A DNA stretch of 64,000 bases, from NCBI RefSeq assembly GCF_049348705.1, contig NZ_CP186485.1:1116001-1180000 (forward strand), read 5' to 3'. This document shows, piece after piece, positions 1-8,791 of this stretch (positions within the stretch are counted from its first letter, which is position 1; each line of letters begins with the position of its first letter). The stretch comes from Paracoxiella cheracis. GTDB lineage: Bacteria > Pseudomonadota > Gammaproteobacteria > Coxiellales > Coxiellaceae. The position numbers were made by a program, and so were the translations under genes. The notes under the pieces were generated by a model. That model was not told the origin of the DNA, did no database searches, and saw nothing but the letters and a program-made list of their open reading frames with translations.

Positions 1-1
1 A

Positions 2-454
2 CTATATTTGGTTTATACCGTTCTCGTTGGCGTTACGTTTAGCGTGATTTTATTTGCTTATACAAGAGAAAGTATTTACAACGCTTTTGCTGTGACTGCA
101 GGTGCCTTTTTTGCGTTAAGCGCATTTGGTTATATTACCAAGCGTGATTTAGGTCCTCTCGGTACCTTCGTGACGATGGGATTGTTTGGCGTGATTATCT
201 TAATGGTATTGTCATTCTTTATTCCTGGGTTACGATCTAGCACAGCACAAATGGTAATTTCTGGTTTAGGCGTCATCGTGTTTGCAGGTTTGACTGCCTA
301 TGACACGCAAAAAATTAAGATGATGTATTTGCAAAGCGCTGGTGCCGATGAGGCTGAAACGAAAAAATTTGCAATCAACGGTGCATTAAGTTTGTATTTA
401 GACTTTATCAACTTGTTCTTGATGCTGTTGCGCTTGTTTGGTGGGCGTCGTTAA
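2..454 (+). CDS. Bax inhibitor-1 / YccA-family membrane protein (5' end outside window)
   Basis: This is the C-terminal part of a multi-pass inner-membrane protein of the Bax inhibitor-1 (UPF0005, YccA/YbhL) family. The frame is open to the left edge, so the true start lies outside the window and no start codon should be assigned here. About five hydrophobic segments are visible. The family-typical motif GLTAYDTQKIK (about two thirds of the way along the visible part) and the C-terminal stretch ALSLYLDFINLFLMLLRLFG are both present. Family members are thought to be pH-sensitive Ca2+-leak channels or protease-associated proteins; the physiological role in this organism is unknown. It converges on the small gene on the opposite strand with only 3 bp between the stops. 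The family call is firm; the function is not. Confidence 0.9.
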   Translation, partial: LYLVYTVLVGVTFSVILFAYTRESIYNAFAVTAGAFFALSAFGYITKRDLGPLGTFVTMGLFGVIILMVLSFFIPGLRSSTAQMVISGLGVIVFAGLTAYDTQKIKMMYLQSAGADEAETKKFAINGALSLYLDFINLFLMLLRLFGGRR

Positions 455-457
455 GAT

Positions 458-733
458 TTAGTTTGAGCTGCCGCCATGCTTTGTAGCAGACCCTCGTGTG
501 GCATCGTATTTTGGGTATAGCGCATGAATGGCGGCAAGTACGCGTTGCAACATGCTTGATGAGTCACCCGGCATGTTTTCTTCCTCGGCAACCATTAATT
601 CACGCGCATCGTATTCCCATTGTTTGAGAACTTTGAGTTTTTCTTCTTTCGAGAGGGTTTCATCCAACAACACATCTTGTGGTTCTTTGTAGAGCCCCAT
701 TGGATCAAAGAGTGCTTTTTTAAGATTCGTCAT
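458..733 (-). CDS. conserved hypothetical small acidic protein (91 aa)
   Basis: I do not recognise a named family. The product is a soluble, charged, largely helical protein with no signal peptide or membrane segment. A long charged helix is likely (LDETLSKEEKLKVLKQWEYD, then EEEN). I chose the second Met (MTNLKK) because the strong Shine-Dalgarno AAGGAGG lies about 10 nt upstream of it, whereas it is only 1 nt from the first ATG. A TATAAT-like hexamer on the minus strand lies just upstream, in the short gap shared with the divergent AI-2E-type gene. The sequence looks like a real conserved protein of gammaproteobacteria (a helical 'KQWEYDARE' core), but I can give no function. Confidence 0.6.
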   Translation of the reverse strand: MTNLKKALFDPMGLYKEPQDVLLDETLSKEEKLKVLKQWEYDARELMVAEEENMPGDSSSMLQRVLAAIHALYPKYDATRGSATKHGGSSN

Positions 734-878
734 GGTAGGCATCCCTCCTTGTAATAATTATAGTGTATAATTTGCGACTTGGAGAATCAAATGTCATGAA
801 TTGACGCCCCATATGAGAGCCTGTATTATCAGGTTTACTGAAGGATTCAGGAACATCGTTCTCGCTTGGAGCTAAGAA

Positions 879-1916
879 TTGAACACACGGTATCTCAACT
901 TTGCCGCTTCCTTTGGGCTAGTATTCCTTTTTGTTTATGTACTTTATATCGGTAAGCATCTTTTAATTCCATTAGTCATTGCGCTGGTATTTTGGTACAT
1001 CATCGTTCGCTTGACGGATTTGTATCAGCGCATCCCCTTCGGGCGTTATCATCTGCATTACGGCTTGGCGCTGACGATTTCAATCATAACAACGGGCGTT
1101 GTTTTATATTTATTTTTTCTGTTACTGAGCCATTCTATTTCAAACATCATTCAAGAGGCACCCAAGTATGAGAAACGCCTACAAGAGCTTCTCGATTTTG
1201 TGAATAAGCTTTTTGGTAATCATTTTCAAATTGATAAATTACTTGCTCAAATTGATTTAGCTAAATTGTTTTCAAGGTTAGCTTTAATTGTTTCTGACAT
1301 AGCAAGCAACTTTGTGCTCATTGTAATTTATTTATTATTTTTGCTGTTAGAACATCGAACTTTTAATAATAAAATAAAACGCATGTGTAAATCTAAAGTT
1401 CAGCATGGAAAAATTAAGCATATATTGGATCAAATCGATCATGACATTAAACATTATCTGCGAATAAAAACGGCGGTGAATGCCATCGCCGGCGTGTTGA
1501 GTTACATTTTGTTGGTATCATTTGGCATTCAGTATGCTGAATTTTGGGGCGTGCTCATTTTTTTATTGCATTATATTCCATTTATCGGTCCGATCATCGC
1601 TATTGTCATTGTGTTGCTTGCTGTTTCTGTTCAGGTGACAACCCTAGTACCGTTTATTATTTTAGCCGTGATATTATGTATCATTCAGTTTGGCGTCGGT
1701 AATTTTCTCGAACCCAAGTGGATGGGGACTCGTTTAAATTTGAGCCCCATCGTGATTTTATTGTCACTAGCTTTTTGGGGCGCGATTTGGGGAGTTATCG
1801 GCATGTTTCTTTGCGTACCCTTGATGGTGATCGCCAATATTATCCTCGCCAAATTCCCTAAAACACACCCTGTCGCCGTTGCACTTTCCGCAGAAGGTGA
1901 AGTGGATTCGTATTAA
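879..1916 (+). CDS. AI-2E family (PerM/TqsA-like) membrane transporter
   Basis: This is an inner-membrane protein of about 345 aa with the AI-2E/PerM layout: three hydrophobic segments in the first 90 residues, a soluble amphipathic region (about 100-150), then a cluster of C-terminal membrane segments. The family-typical C-terminal block FLEPKWMGTRLNLSPIVILL is present. Members export AI-2, small solutes or act as Na+(Li+)/H+ antiporters, so the substrate cannot be stated. The start is probably TTG: GGAG lies 7 nt upstream of it and the resulting N-terminus leads straight into the first membrane helix. The gene is convergent with the flavoprotein gene downstream, with 5 bp between the stops. 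Length is normal for the family. Confidence 0.88.
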   Translation: MNTRYLNFAASFGLVFLFVYVLYIGKHLLIPLVIALVFWYIIVRLTDLYQRIPFGRYHLHYGLALTISIITTGVVLYLFFLLLSHSISNIIQEAPKYEKRLQELLDFVNKLFGNHFQIDKLLAQIDLAKLFSRLALIVSDIASNFVLIVIYLLFLLLEHRTFNNKIKRMCKSKVQHGKIKHILDQIDHDIKHYLRIKTAVNAIAGVLSYILLVSFGIQYAEFWGVLIFLLHYIPFIGPIIAIVIVLLAVSVQVTTLVPFIILAVILCIIQFGVGNFLEPKWMGTRLNLSPIVILLSLAFWGAIWGVIGMFLCVPLMVIANIILAKFPKTHPVAVALSAEGEVDSY

Positions 1917-1921
1917 TCGGA

Positions 1922-3301
1922 TTAATCTAAAGGTTTCAATGCACCGAGTATCGTTGGAATGAGTTCTGCAACGGTCGGGTGAATATGTACGGCGCGTTGA
2001 ATCACAGTATAAGGTTTTTTTGCGTACATGATGTCGGCGATACAATGAATGGCTTCATCGCCGCTCATTCCCAAAATGCTGGCACCAAGAATGAATTGAG
2101 TTTCGGCATCCACGAGAATTTTTATGAACCCTTGCGTTTCACCCTTTTCGCGAGCACGTCCTATACGGGACATGGGGCGCGTACCGATTAATGCTTTTTT
2201 TCCAGATTGTCGAACTTCTGTTTCAGACATGCCAACTCGTGCTAGCGGAGGGTCTATGAATAAACCATAAATTAAAATACGATCGCTTATCTTACGATTA
2301 TCATTATTTAGTAGATTGTCGGCTACAATTTCATAGTCATTATAGGATGTATGCGTAAATGCACCCTTTCCATTACACTCACCAAGGGCCCAAATCCCGG
2401 GTACATTTGTTTTTAATTCATCATCAACCTCAATATAACCGCGTTCATTAATTTTTATACCCGCTTTTTCTAAGCCCAAATCATCGGTATTGGGTTTTCG
2501 ACCTATGGCTAATAAGACATGTGAACCTACTATTTTTTTGTCGCCTTGTTTACAATCTACATTAACTTCAATATTATCATTATGTTTTTCAAAGCTTAGG
2601 CATTCTGTGCCTAAACGAAAATTAATTCCCTCTTTTTCCAAAATTGCTTTGACGGTATCAGAAATATCTTTATCTTCACGCGCAATGAGTCGCGGTGATT
2701 TTTCAATGACCGTCACATTAGAGCCAAAGCGACGCATCATCTGTGCGAATTCTAAACCAATGTAACTGCCACCAATAATGATTAAATGCTCAGGCAGTTC
2801 ATCAAGCTCCATCATGCTGGTGTTATCTAAATAATCAATTGATTCTAAACCGGGTATAGAAGGAATAAACGCACGAGCACCCACATCGATGAAGATTTTA
2901 TCCGCCTCTAATGTTTCATCATTCACGCTAACTGAACGCGGCCCTTCAAACTTAGCGTGGCCTTTATAAATCTCACAATTTTTAGTGCCCTCTAACCACT
3001 TTTGAACGTTTTGAGTAGATTCTTGAACGATGGCATCTTTGCGTGCTTTTACTTTTTTCATGTCCACTTTAATAGTGCCGTCAATGATTACTCCATAGTT
3101 ACTGCTGTTTTTAATAAGATGAGTTGCATAAGCGCTTGCCACCAAGGTTTTAGTGGGAATACATCCGGTATTGACACAAGTGCCACCAAACTTTTTTCGC
3201 TCGATGATTGCTACTTTCATTCCAGTATTAGCTAAACGTACTGCTAATGCAGGGCCTGCTTGTCCTGTACCAATGATGACAGCATCGTATTTTGTCGTCA
3301 T
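1922..3301 (-). CDS. MerA-like FAD/NAD(P)-disulfide oxidoreductase (class I)
   Basis: This is a flavoprotein disulfide reductase of 459 aa. The FAD dinucleotide-binding site GTGQAG is at residues 11-16. The redox-active disulfide is C42/C47 within GGTCVNTGCIP. The NAD(P)-binding Rossmann segment is around IIIGGSYIGLEFAQ (about 175-188). The FAD-binding GIWALGECN segment is at about 310. The catalytic dimer-interface pair is H441 (HIHPTVAE) with E446. There is no N-terminal HMA domain and no C-terminal Cys pair, so true mercuric ion reduction is doubtful. Proteins of this type are often named mercuric reductase or FAD-containing oxidoreductase. The gene stands alone between convergent and co-directional neighbours. 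The cofactor class is certain; the substrate is unknown. Confidence 0.9.
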   Translation of the reverse strand: MTTKYDAVIIGTGQAGPALAVRLANTGMKVAIIERKKFGGTCVNTGCIPTKTLVASAYATHLIKNSSNYGVIIDGTIKVDMKKVKARKDAIVQESTQNVQKWLEGTKNCEIYKGHAKFEGPRSVSVNDETLEADKIFIDVGARAFIPSIPGLESIDYLDNTSMMELDELPEHLIIIGGSYIGLEFAQMMRRFGSNVTVIEKSPRLIAREDKDISDTVKAILEKEGINFRLGTECLSFEKHNDNIEVNVDCKQGDKKIVGSHVLLAIGRKPNTDDLGLEKAGIKINERGYIEVDDELKTNVPGIWALGECNGKGAFTHTSYNDYEIVADNLLNNDNRKISDRILIYGLFIDPPLARVGMSETEVRQSGKKALIGTRPMSRIGRAREKGETQGFIKILVDAETQFILGASILGMSGDEAIHCIADIMYAKKPYTVIQRAVHIHPTVAELIPTILGALKPLD

Positions 3302-3382
3302 AAAATAAGTCTCCGTGATTCACACTATAGCTGCACACCTGTATTTGAGTAGATGTGAAGAGGGTCTATGATACGTAATGAA

Positions 3383-4078
3383 TTACACGTTGTAACGCAA
3401 AACGGGAATAAAGTGTGCATCTATTTTTACAGCACCCATACGAATGAAAAAAGGTTCAGAATATGGCTCTGCTTTAATTTTGAAAGATTTCCAACCTTTC
3501 AGCTTTGCTTGCGATAGCGCGTGGTTCCATAGTAATTTTACCAGGCCTTTATCAAGAAACTCGGGCTCAACTTGCAAATACGCCATTTCATGTTGGCCGT
3601 TATCGGATGACAAACCATAAAATCCACTGACTCGTTTATCAATTTCAGCGATATAAACAGTGGCCTGTTCGATATAAGAAGCTTTGATATTTAATAGCTC
3701 GCCACAGTGGCGTAAGAACTCTTCATCGTAGCCCCAATCGATGCGCGCCATGGAGAGCGAAGCGAAGGCGCGTATTCCGCGGTAGGCTCGGATTTTTTGC
3801 CGAGCGTAAGCGACTGCAAAAAATCTTTACGAGCCGTCAAGTCATTTGAGAGCCCGTGCGTAGTCGAGCCGTGAGGTCGCGGAGCGCGGGCGACGAGGAC
3901 GTCCGCGGCTATTTAAGTTGTCGCGTATTGCGAGTCGATTATTGACAGGGATGGCAATAATCTATCACGAGCATCGCGACACGCTTGATCCTTTTGATCG
4001 CCACGTGAGATCGCTTAAGATCACGGCGTCATCTTTTGAAGCGCGGCGGATGTGAATATCCGCGGCCGTCAGTGCCAT
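3383..4078 (-). pseudogene. GNAT-family N-acetyltransferase interrupted by a 249-bp E1 element
   Basis: The C-terminal 117 residues (from WGYDEEFLRHCGELLN) lie left of the insertion. The N-terminal 31 residues lie to its right and read MALTAADIHIRRASKDDAV and on to WRSKG. Removing exactly 249 bp joins codon halves (GGA T/AT TGG) and restores a normal 148-aa GNAT protein with the family-typical RSKGYWGYD block and the acetyl-CoA-binding region near LDKGLVKLLWNHA. The N-terminus ATGATG follows AAGGA and overlaps the end of the O-methyltransferase gene, so the two were an operon. Today the element brings in-frame stops. An apparent ATG inside the element could start a truncated product with five element-encoded residues, but such a protein lacks the first strand and helix. 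Confidence 0.88.
3739..3987 (+). repeat. E1 element, copy A (249 bp, full length)
   Basis: This is a full copy of the 249-bp dispersed element, starting CGATGCGCGCC and ending CGACACGCTTG. It is inserted antisense inside the GNAT gene. Left flank is CAAT, right flank ATCC, with no target duplication. By eye it is identical to copies B, C, D and E. Internal structure by element position: hairpin 6-11/29-34; long hairpin 47-62/78-97; hairpin 138-142/152-156; 3' structure 182-187/237-242 enclosing a perfect 8-bp stem 199-206/217-224. Confidence 0.95.
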
Positions 4079-4084
4079 CATTCC

Positions 4085-4750
4085 TTAATCTACCTTCCTG
4101 GCTAAGGTTAACCCATCTCCGATGGGAATCATGCTAATGTCAACGCGCGTATCTGCAAAAAGCATCTGATTGAATTCACGAATTGCCTGCGTTGTTTTTT
4201 CTTGATTACTTTCGTCTATAACGCGACCATACCATAAGACGTTATCGATCGCAATTAAGCCACCTGGCCGCACTAACGCCAATGCTTTTTCATAGTATTT
4301 ATCGTTGTTTCGTTTATCTGCATCGATGAACGCAAAATCGAAATGATCTTTGTGCCCTGCTTTTATGAGCGCATCTAATGTGTCTAGCGCGGGTGCGATT
4401 TTTAAATCGATTTTATTCTCCACACCAGCTTTTTGCCAAAACGACATGGCGATTTTCGTGCTTTCTGTATCGATGTCGCACGCAATCATTTGGCCATTTT
4501 CCGGTAAAGCCAATGCGACAGAGAGTGCACTGTAACCCGTAAATGTGCCAATATCGAGCGTGTAACGTGCGCTGATTAATTTTACTAACAGTGCGAGAAA
4601 CTGACCTTGATCCGGTCCGATCATCATTTGAAAAGCAGGATGTGAAGCAGTCACTTCACGAAGCTCCTTTAAAATCGGAGCTTCGTGAAGTGACACATTG
4701 AGTAAATAATGGTAGATCTCGGGCGATAAAAAATGTGACCTATGCGTCAT
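4085..4750 (-). CDS. class I SAM-dependent O-methyltransferase (CCoAOMT-like)
   Basis: This is a soluble 221-aa methyltransferase of the caffeoyl-CoA/catechol O-methyltransferase family (Methyltransf_3). The SAM-binding motif I is DIGTFTGYS at residues 66-74. CDID (91-94) ends the second strand that contacts SAM ribose. The metal-binding region is FIDADKRN (141-148), with a downstream IDNVLW segment typical of the divalent-cation-dependent subfamily. Bacterial members methylate small catechol-like substrates; the real substrate is unknown. The gene sits 14 bp downstream of the transglycosylase gene on the same strand, and its stop overlaps the Shine-Dalgarno of the broken GNAT gene, suggesting one transcript. 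Length is normal for the family. Confidence 0.92.
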   Translation of the reverse strand: MTHRSHFLSPEIYHYLLNVSLHEAPILKELREVTASHPAFQMMIGPDQGQFLALLVKLISARYTLDIGTFTGYSALSVALALPENGQMIACDIDTESTKIAMSFWQKAGVENKIDLKIAPALDTLDALIKAGHKDHFDFAFIDADKRNNDKYYEKALALVRPGGLIAIDNVLWYGRVIDESNQEKTTQAIREFNQMLFADTRVDISMIPIGDGLTLARKVD

Positions 4751-4763
4751 TCAGCTTTTTTCC

Positions 4764-5759
4764 TTAGAGCGAACGACCGCACACTTGTTCAGCCATCCAA
4801 CCCACGGTTCCTGCATAATAATATGAACGGTTCCATTTCATGAGAACATCGAAGTTATGGAATGCAAGCATGTATGGTCCACCGTCGGGATGAATAAGTC
4901 TAGCTTGAAGTCGATCATTTGGCCATGGTCTTCCATTCACTGTTCTTAATCCCAACTCTTTCCACTCGGCAACTGATTTATGAATGTCTTTATTGTTAGC
5001 ATAAGTTGGATTAAGCGTGGGTGGAATGCGTACTTCAACAGCCCAAGGTTGCCCTGTTTGCCAACCGTGCTGTTTTAAATAATTGGCAATCGAGGCAAAT
5101 ACATCAGCATCCGTTTTCCAAATGTCTTTCCTACCATCATGATTGTAATCCACTGCATAGTTGTGCCAACTGGATGGTAAAAATTGGCATTGTCCAGATG
5201 CTCCAGCCCACTCGCCTTTGAAATCCTTTAAGGAGGCATGGCCACCGTTTAAGATCTCCAGTGCGTATAACAATTGCTGACGGAAAAAGGCGCTACGACG
5301 GGTGTCATAAGCCAACGTTGCGAGCGATTCAATCACTGGGAAATTCCCCATATAGCGGCCATAACTGCTTTCTAGTCCCCAAAGCGAGACGATGAAGCAG
5401 GAATTCACACCGTATTTATTAGCAATCTCGTGCAATAATTGGCTGTGTTTGCGATATTCACTGCGGCCTAGTTTAATGCGAAAAGCATCGGCGCGTGTGC
5501 TTCGATATTTTAAGAATGTTATACGGCCTTCAGGTTGTCGACGTTCCAAAGCCAAGACCCTACGGCTCGGACCTCGAATGTTCTTGAAGACGGAGTCGAA
5601 TAACCCAGGCTTTATACCCTGAGCTATAGCTTCTTGACGTAACTGCTTCACCCATTCATTCCAGCTCAATTTTTGAGCTGCTTGGGCCGGCGCTCCGGGT
5701 GAAAGAAACATGGCTGTAACAACAAGGCCAAGTATGAGTAAGAGAAGTTTGCTTTTCAT
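4764..5759 (-). CDS. MltB-family lytic murein transglycosylase
   Basis: This is a periplasmic peptidoglycan lytic transglycosylase of the MltB (SLT_2, GH103) type, about 331 aa. I chose the Met of MKSKLLLLILGLVV because AGGAGG lies just upstream of it and it opens a clean signal peptide ending near APAQAAQ; a longer in-frame start upstream would bury that signal. There is no lipobox Cys, so it looks like a soluble MltB relative rather than a lipoprotein. The catalytic Glu is in SLWGLESSYGR. Other typical blocks are SLATLAYDTRRSAFFRQQLL and GASGQCQFLPSSW. The C-terminus carries FHNFDVLMKWNRS, which is typical of the family. It cleaves glycan strands to 1,6-anhydro products. It is probably co-transcribed with the methyltransferase. 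Confidence 0.92.
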   Translation of the reverse strand: MKSKLLLLILGLVVTAMFLSPGAPAQAAQKLSWNEWVKQLRQEAIAQGIKPGLFDSVFKNIRGPSRRVLALERRQPEGRITFLKYRSTRADAFRIKLGRSEYRKHSQLLHEIANKYGVNSCFIVSLWGLESSYGRYMGNFPVIESLATLAYDTRRSAFFRQQLLYALEILNGGHASLKDFKGEWAGASGQCQFLPSSWHNYAVDYNHDGRKDIWKTDADVFASIANYLKQHGWQTGQPWAVEVRIPPTLNPTYANNKDIHKSVAEWKELGLRTVNGRPWPNDRLQARLIHPDGGPYMLAFHNFDVLMKWNRSYYYAGTVGWMAEQVCGRSL

Positions 5760-5934
5760 GCTGTCCCCTCCTTTTTCCATGGGGTTTAGCAATCTCGAAG
5801 AATTTTGTCATGATTTAGTATCGTTAATGAAAAGTTTAGCACACTCTCCTAATTTGGCCTGAAGGCAAAAATATATCTAATCTAATAGATTATATATAAA
5901 TCATAACTAGTTATTTTATAATTGAAAATAAATT

Positions 5935-6963
5935 CTATTTAAAGCGATTTCTATTATGCGGGAGGTTCAGGTCAATCTCCGGACCCTTAGGCACAATTCG
6001 GGTGGGATTGATTGTGGGATGACTGTAATAATAGTGGTCTTTGATGTGATCAAAGCGGACGGTCTCAGCAATGCCTGGGTATTGATAGAGGTCTCGTAGA
6101 TAGTTTGATAGGTTCGGGTAATCCATAATGCGCTTTTTATTGCACTTAAAATGTGAATAATAAACGGGGTCAAAGCGAACTAACGTGACAAACAAGCGCC
6201 AGTCGGCTTCGGTTAGGATGTTATCAACGAGATAGCGGTGTTGTGACAGGATAGTCTCTATCTGTTCCAGCGCATCGAACAGGTCATCATACGCTTTTTC
6301 ATACGTCTGTTGTTTGGTAGCAAATCCACAGCGATACACCCTATTATTAATATTTTTATAGATAAATTCGTTAATTACATCAATTTCTTTATGTAGTTTA
6401 TTGGGGTAGTAATCTGTTGCACTATTCGTAAATTCGTCAAATTCACTATTGAGCATCCGAATGATTTCAGCGGATTCGTTATTCACGATGGTTTCTAGTT
6501 GTTTATCCCACAACACGGGAACAGTCACTCTGCCAGTATAAGTCGAATCTGCTTTCGTATAAATTTCATGTAAATAGCGATGATTGTATAAGGGATCTTT
6601 TGACTCTCCCTCACAGAACTCCCAGCCCTGCTCCATCATATGAGGATGAACGGTCGAATATGAAATGACGCCTTCCAATGATTTCAGTTTACGAAAGATG
6701 AGTGTGCGAGAAGCCCAAGGACAGGCATAAGATACATAGAGGTGATAACGGTTAGCTTCAGGCTTAAATTGTCCTTCGTTATTGATCCAGCTTCGAAATT
6801 TGGATGCTTCGCGAATGAACTGACCGCCGGTTTTTTCGGTGTTGTACCACTTGTCCTGCCATTTGCCATGCTCTAAGTACCCCATGCTATGGATTATATC
6901 AGAGATAGCGGTATAATGCGGTTTCTTTCTGTGGTGGCCATGAGAGATAGTGGTAGCCTCCAT
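5935..6963 (-). CDS. yqjG: glutathionyl-hydroquinone reductase (YqjG/ECM4-type, Xi-class GST)
   Basis: This is a cytoplasmic Xi-class glutathione transferase. The catalytic Cys is C81 in SYACPWASR, the thioredoxin-like substrate-binding site is VTVPVLWDK, and NNESAEIIRML follows. The all-helical C-terminal domain (about 190-320) contains the TEADWRLFVTLVRFDPVYYSHFKCN block characteristic of the family. Such enzymes reduce glutathionyl-hydroquinones. The start is uncertain: the longest frame begins 26 residues before MGYLEHGKW, where most relatives begin, and neither site has a convincing Shine-Dalgarno. A TATAAT hexamer lies inside the extra N-terminal stretch, so the shorter start is credible. 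It is divergent from the MBOAT gene. Confidence 0.9.
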   Translation of the reverse strand: MEATTISHGHHRKKPHYTAISDIIHSMGYLEHGKWQDKWYNTEKTGGQFIREASKFRSWINNEGQFKPEANRYHLYVSYACPWASRTLIFRKLKSLEGVISYSTVHPHMMEQGWEFCEGESKDPLYNHRYLHEIYTKADSTYTGRVTVPVLWDKQLETIVNNESAEIIRMLNSEFDEFTNSATDYYPNKLHKEIDVINEFIYKNINNRVYRCGFATKQQTYEKAYDDLFDALEQIETILSQHRYLVDNILTEADWRLFVTLVRFDPVYYSHFKCNKKRIMDYPNLSNYLRDLYQYPGIAETVRFDHIKDHYYYSHPTINPTRIVPKGPEIDLNLPHNRNRFK

Positions 6964-6992
6964 TTTTGATATGCAAGACCCTGAGTGAAGGA

Positions 6993-8791
6993 ATGTTATT
7001 TAATTCATTACCATTTATTTTTTTATTTCTTCCTGTCAGTTTTTTTGTTTATTTTTTCCTCAATAAATTTCGATTGACAACGGCAGGTCTTGTTTGGTTC
7101 ATGTTCTGCTCCCTCTTTTTTTATGCCTATTGGAATGTCAATTATCTGCCATTGCTGCTTTGTTCTATTCTAGTAAATTTTTTCATTGGGCGGTTTATTT
7201 TTAATTTAGAGACTCAAGCTCAAAAGAAATTTGCGCTCACAATTGGTGTTATTTTTAATATTGGACTGCTGGTCTATTTCAAGTACACCGGCTTCATGCT
7301 CGGAAATATTACTTGGCTGCTGAATGAAAAATTAAAACTTATGCAACTAGTATTGCCATGTATAAATTGGGTGTTCAGGAAAAGCGACGGCTACTGGCGT
7401 TGGGAATCGGTTGCCTTGTCGCTGCTGGTGTGATTGTTTATTACAATCACGCTGATACATTGCTCACTCATACACAGTGGTTCATGGAAAATAAGTTACA
7501 TGCTTCTAAAATCATTCTTCCCATCGGAATCAGTTTTTTCACGTTTACCCAAATTGCCTTTTTAGTAGATGTTTACCAACGGAAAGTATCGGAATATCGC
7601 CTTCTTAATTACACATTATTCGTTTCGTACTTTCCACATTTTTTGGCTGGCCCGATTATTCATCATGCAGAAATGATGCCCCAATTTACGAGCCTCAGAA
7701 AGAAACTCGTTAATTATAAAAATATCTACACAGGATTGTTTTTATTCTCGATCGGGCTTTTCAAAAAAGTGGTCCTTGCAGACACTTTTGGTATTTGGGC
7801 AAATTCGGGTTATGCAAGCGTGCATCACTTAGGTATCTTGCAAGCATGGGCAACGGTATTGTCTTACACGTTTCAGTTGTATTTTGATTTTAGTGGCTAC
7901 ACGGATATGGCTATTGGTATATCCTGGATGTTTAATATTCAACTGCCGATCAACTTTAATTCACCCTATAAATCGCTAAGCATTCGCGAGTTTTGGCAGC
8001 GATGGCATATTACACTCAGCCGTTTTTTAAAGAGTTATCTTTACATTTTTATCGGCGGTAATCGTGTGAGCGAAAGTAAAGTGCTTCGCAATTTTTTAAT
8101 TGTCTTTTTAATTGGTGGCATTTGGCACGGTGCTGGCTGGACATTTGTCATGTGGGGATTCATGCATGGCATTGCTATGTCAATCCGAAAGCTCTGGCAA
8201 AAAACCAATATTGTATTGCCAACAGTCATCGCTTGGTTCATCACTTTTAATTTTGTGAATTTCGCTTGGATTTATTTTAGATCCAAAACGTTACACCAGG
8301 CCAATAGCAAGCGTGTCGCGATGCTCGTGATAGATTATTGCCATCCCTGTCAATAATCGACTCGCAATACGCGACAACTTAAATAGCCGCGGACGTCCTC
8401 GTCGCCCGCGCTCCGCGACCTCACGGCTCGACTACGCACGGGCTCTCAAATGACTTGACGGCTCGTAAAGATTTTTTGCAGTCGCTTACGCTCGGCAAAA
8501 AATCCGAGCCTACCGCGGAATACGCGCCTTCGCTTCGCTCTCCATGGCGCGCATCGGATGATTGCTGATTGTTTTAATATCCATTCATTTTCTATGATTA
8601 ATCCAGTCATTGCACTTGCCTTATTATTTGGTTTTTGTATTTGTATCTTTGCTAAAAATACAAATGAGTTGATCGTTTCAAAAGTAATGACTTGGAGGAT
8701 CACACCTGTATTGTTGGGTGGTGTATTTTTATTTTCGTTGTATATTTTAATTATAAGGAACGCGAGTGCCTTCTTATACTTCCAATTTTAA
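6993..8791 (+). pseudogene. MBOAT O-acyltransferase (AlgI/DltB-like), broken: chimeric junction, frameshift and E1 insertion
   Basis: This encodes a multi-pass membrane-bound O-acyltransferase for extracytoplasmic polysaccharide acylation. Three lesions or joints are visible. Piece 1 (start MLFNSLPFIFLFLPVSFF) runs to about 7353, ending at the strand before the conserved LPIGISFFTFTQ motif. Piece 2, in another frame, begins about 7357 (YKLGVQEKRRLLALG) and repeats the same region of the family in diverged form before continuing through LPIGISFFTFTQIAF and the catalytic His block GGIWHGAGWTFVMWG. Then a 249-bp E1 copy interrupts the frame. Excising E1 rejoins HQANRMIADCF in frame, and the gene ends in the classic FLYFQF. 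The start follows GAAGGA. It was clearly paired with the SGNH-type gene that overlaps its end. Confidence 0.85.
8308..8556 (-). repeat. E1 element, copy B (249 bp, full length)
   Basis: This full-length copy lies on the minus strand inside the MBOAT gene, antisense to it. In element orientation the left flank is CATC and the right flank CTAT, with no target duplication. Excision restores the reading frame precisely. By eye its sequence matches copies A, C, D and E. Confidence 0.95.

Noticed and set aside
1922..3301. Calling the flavoprotein merA
   Set aside because: There is no N-terminal heavy-metal domain, no C-terminal Cys pair and no mer operon genes, so only the reductase class is supported.
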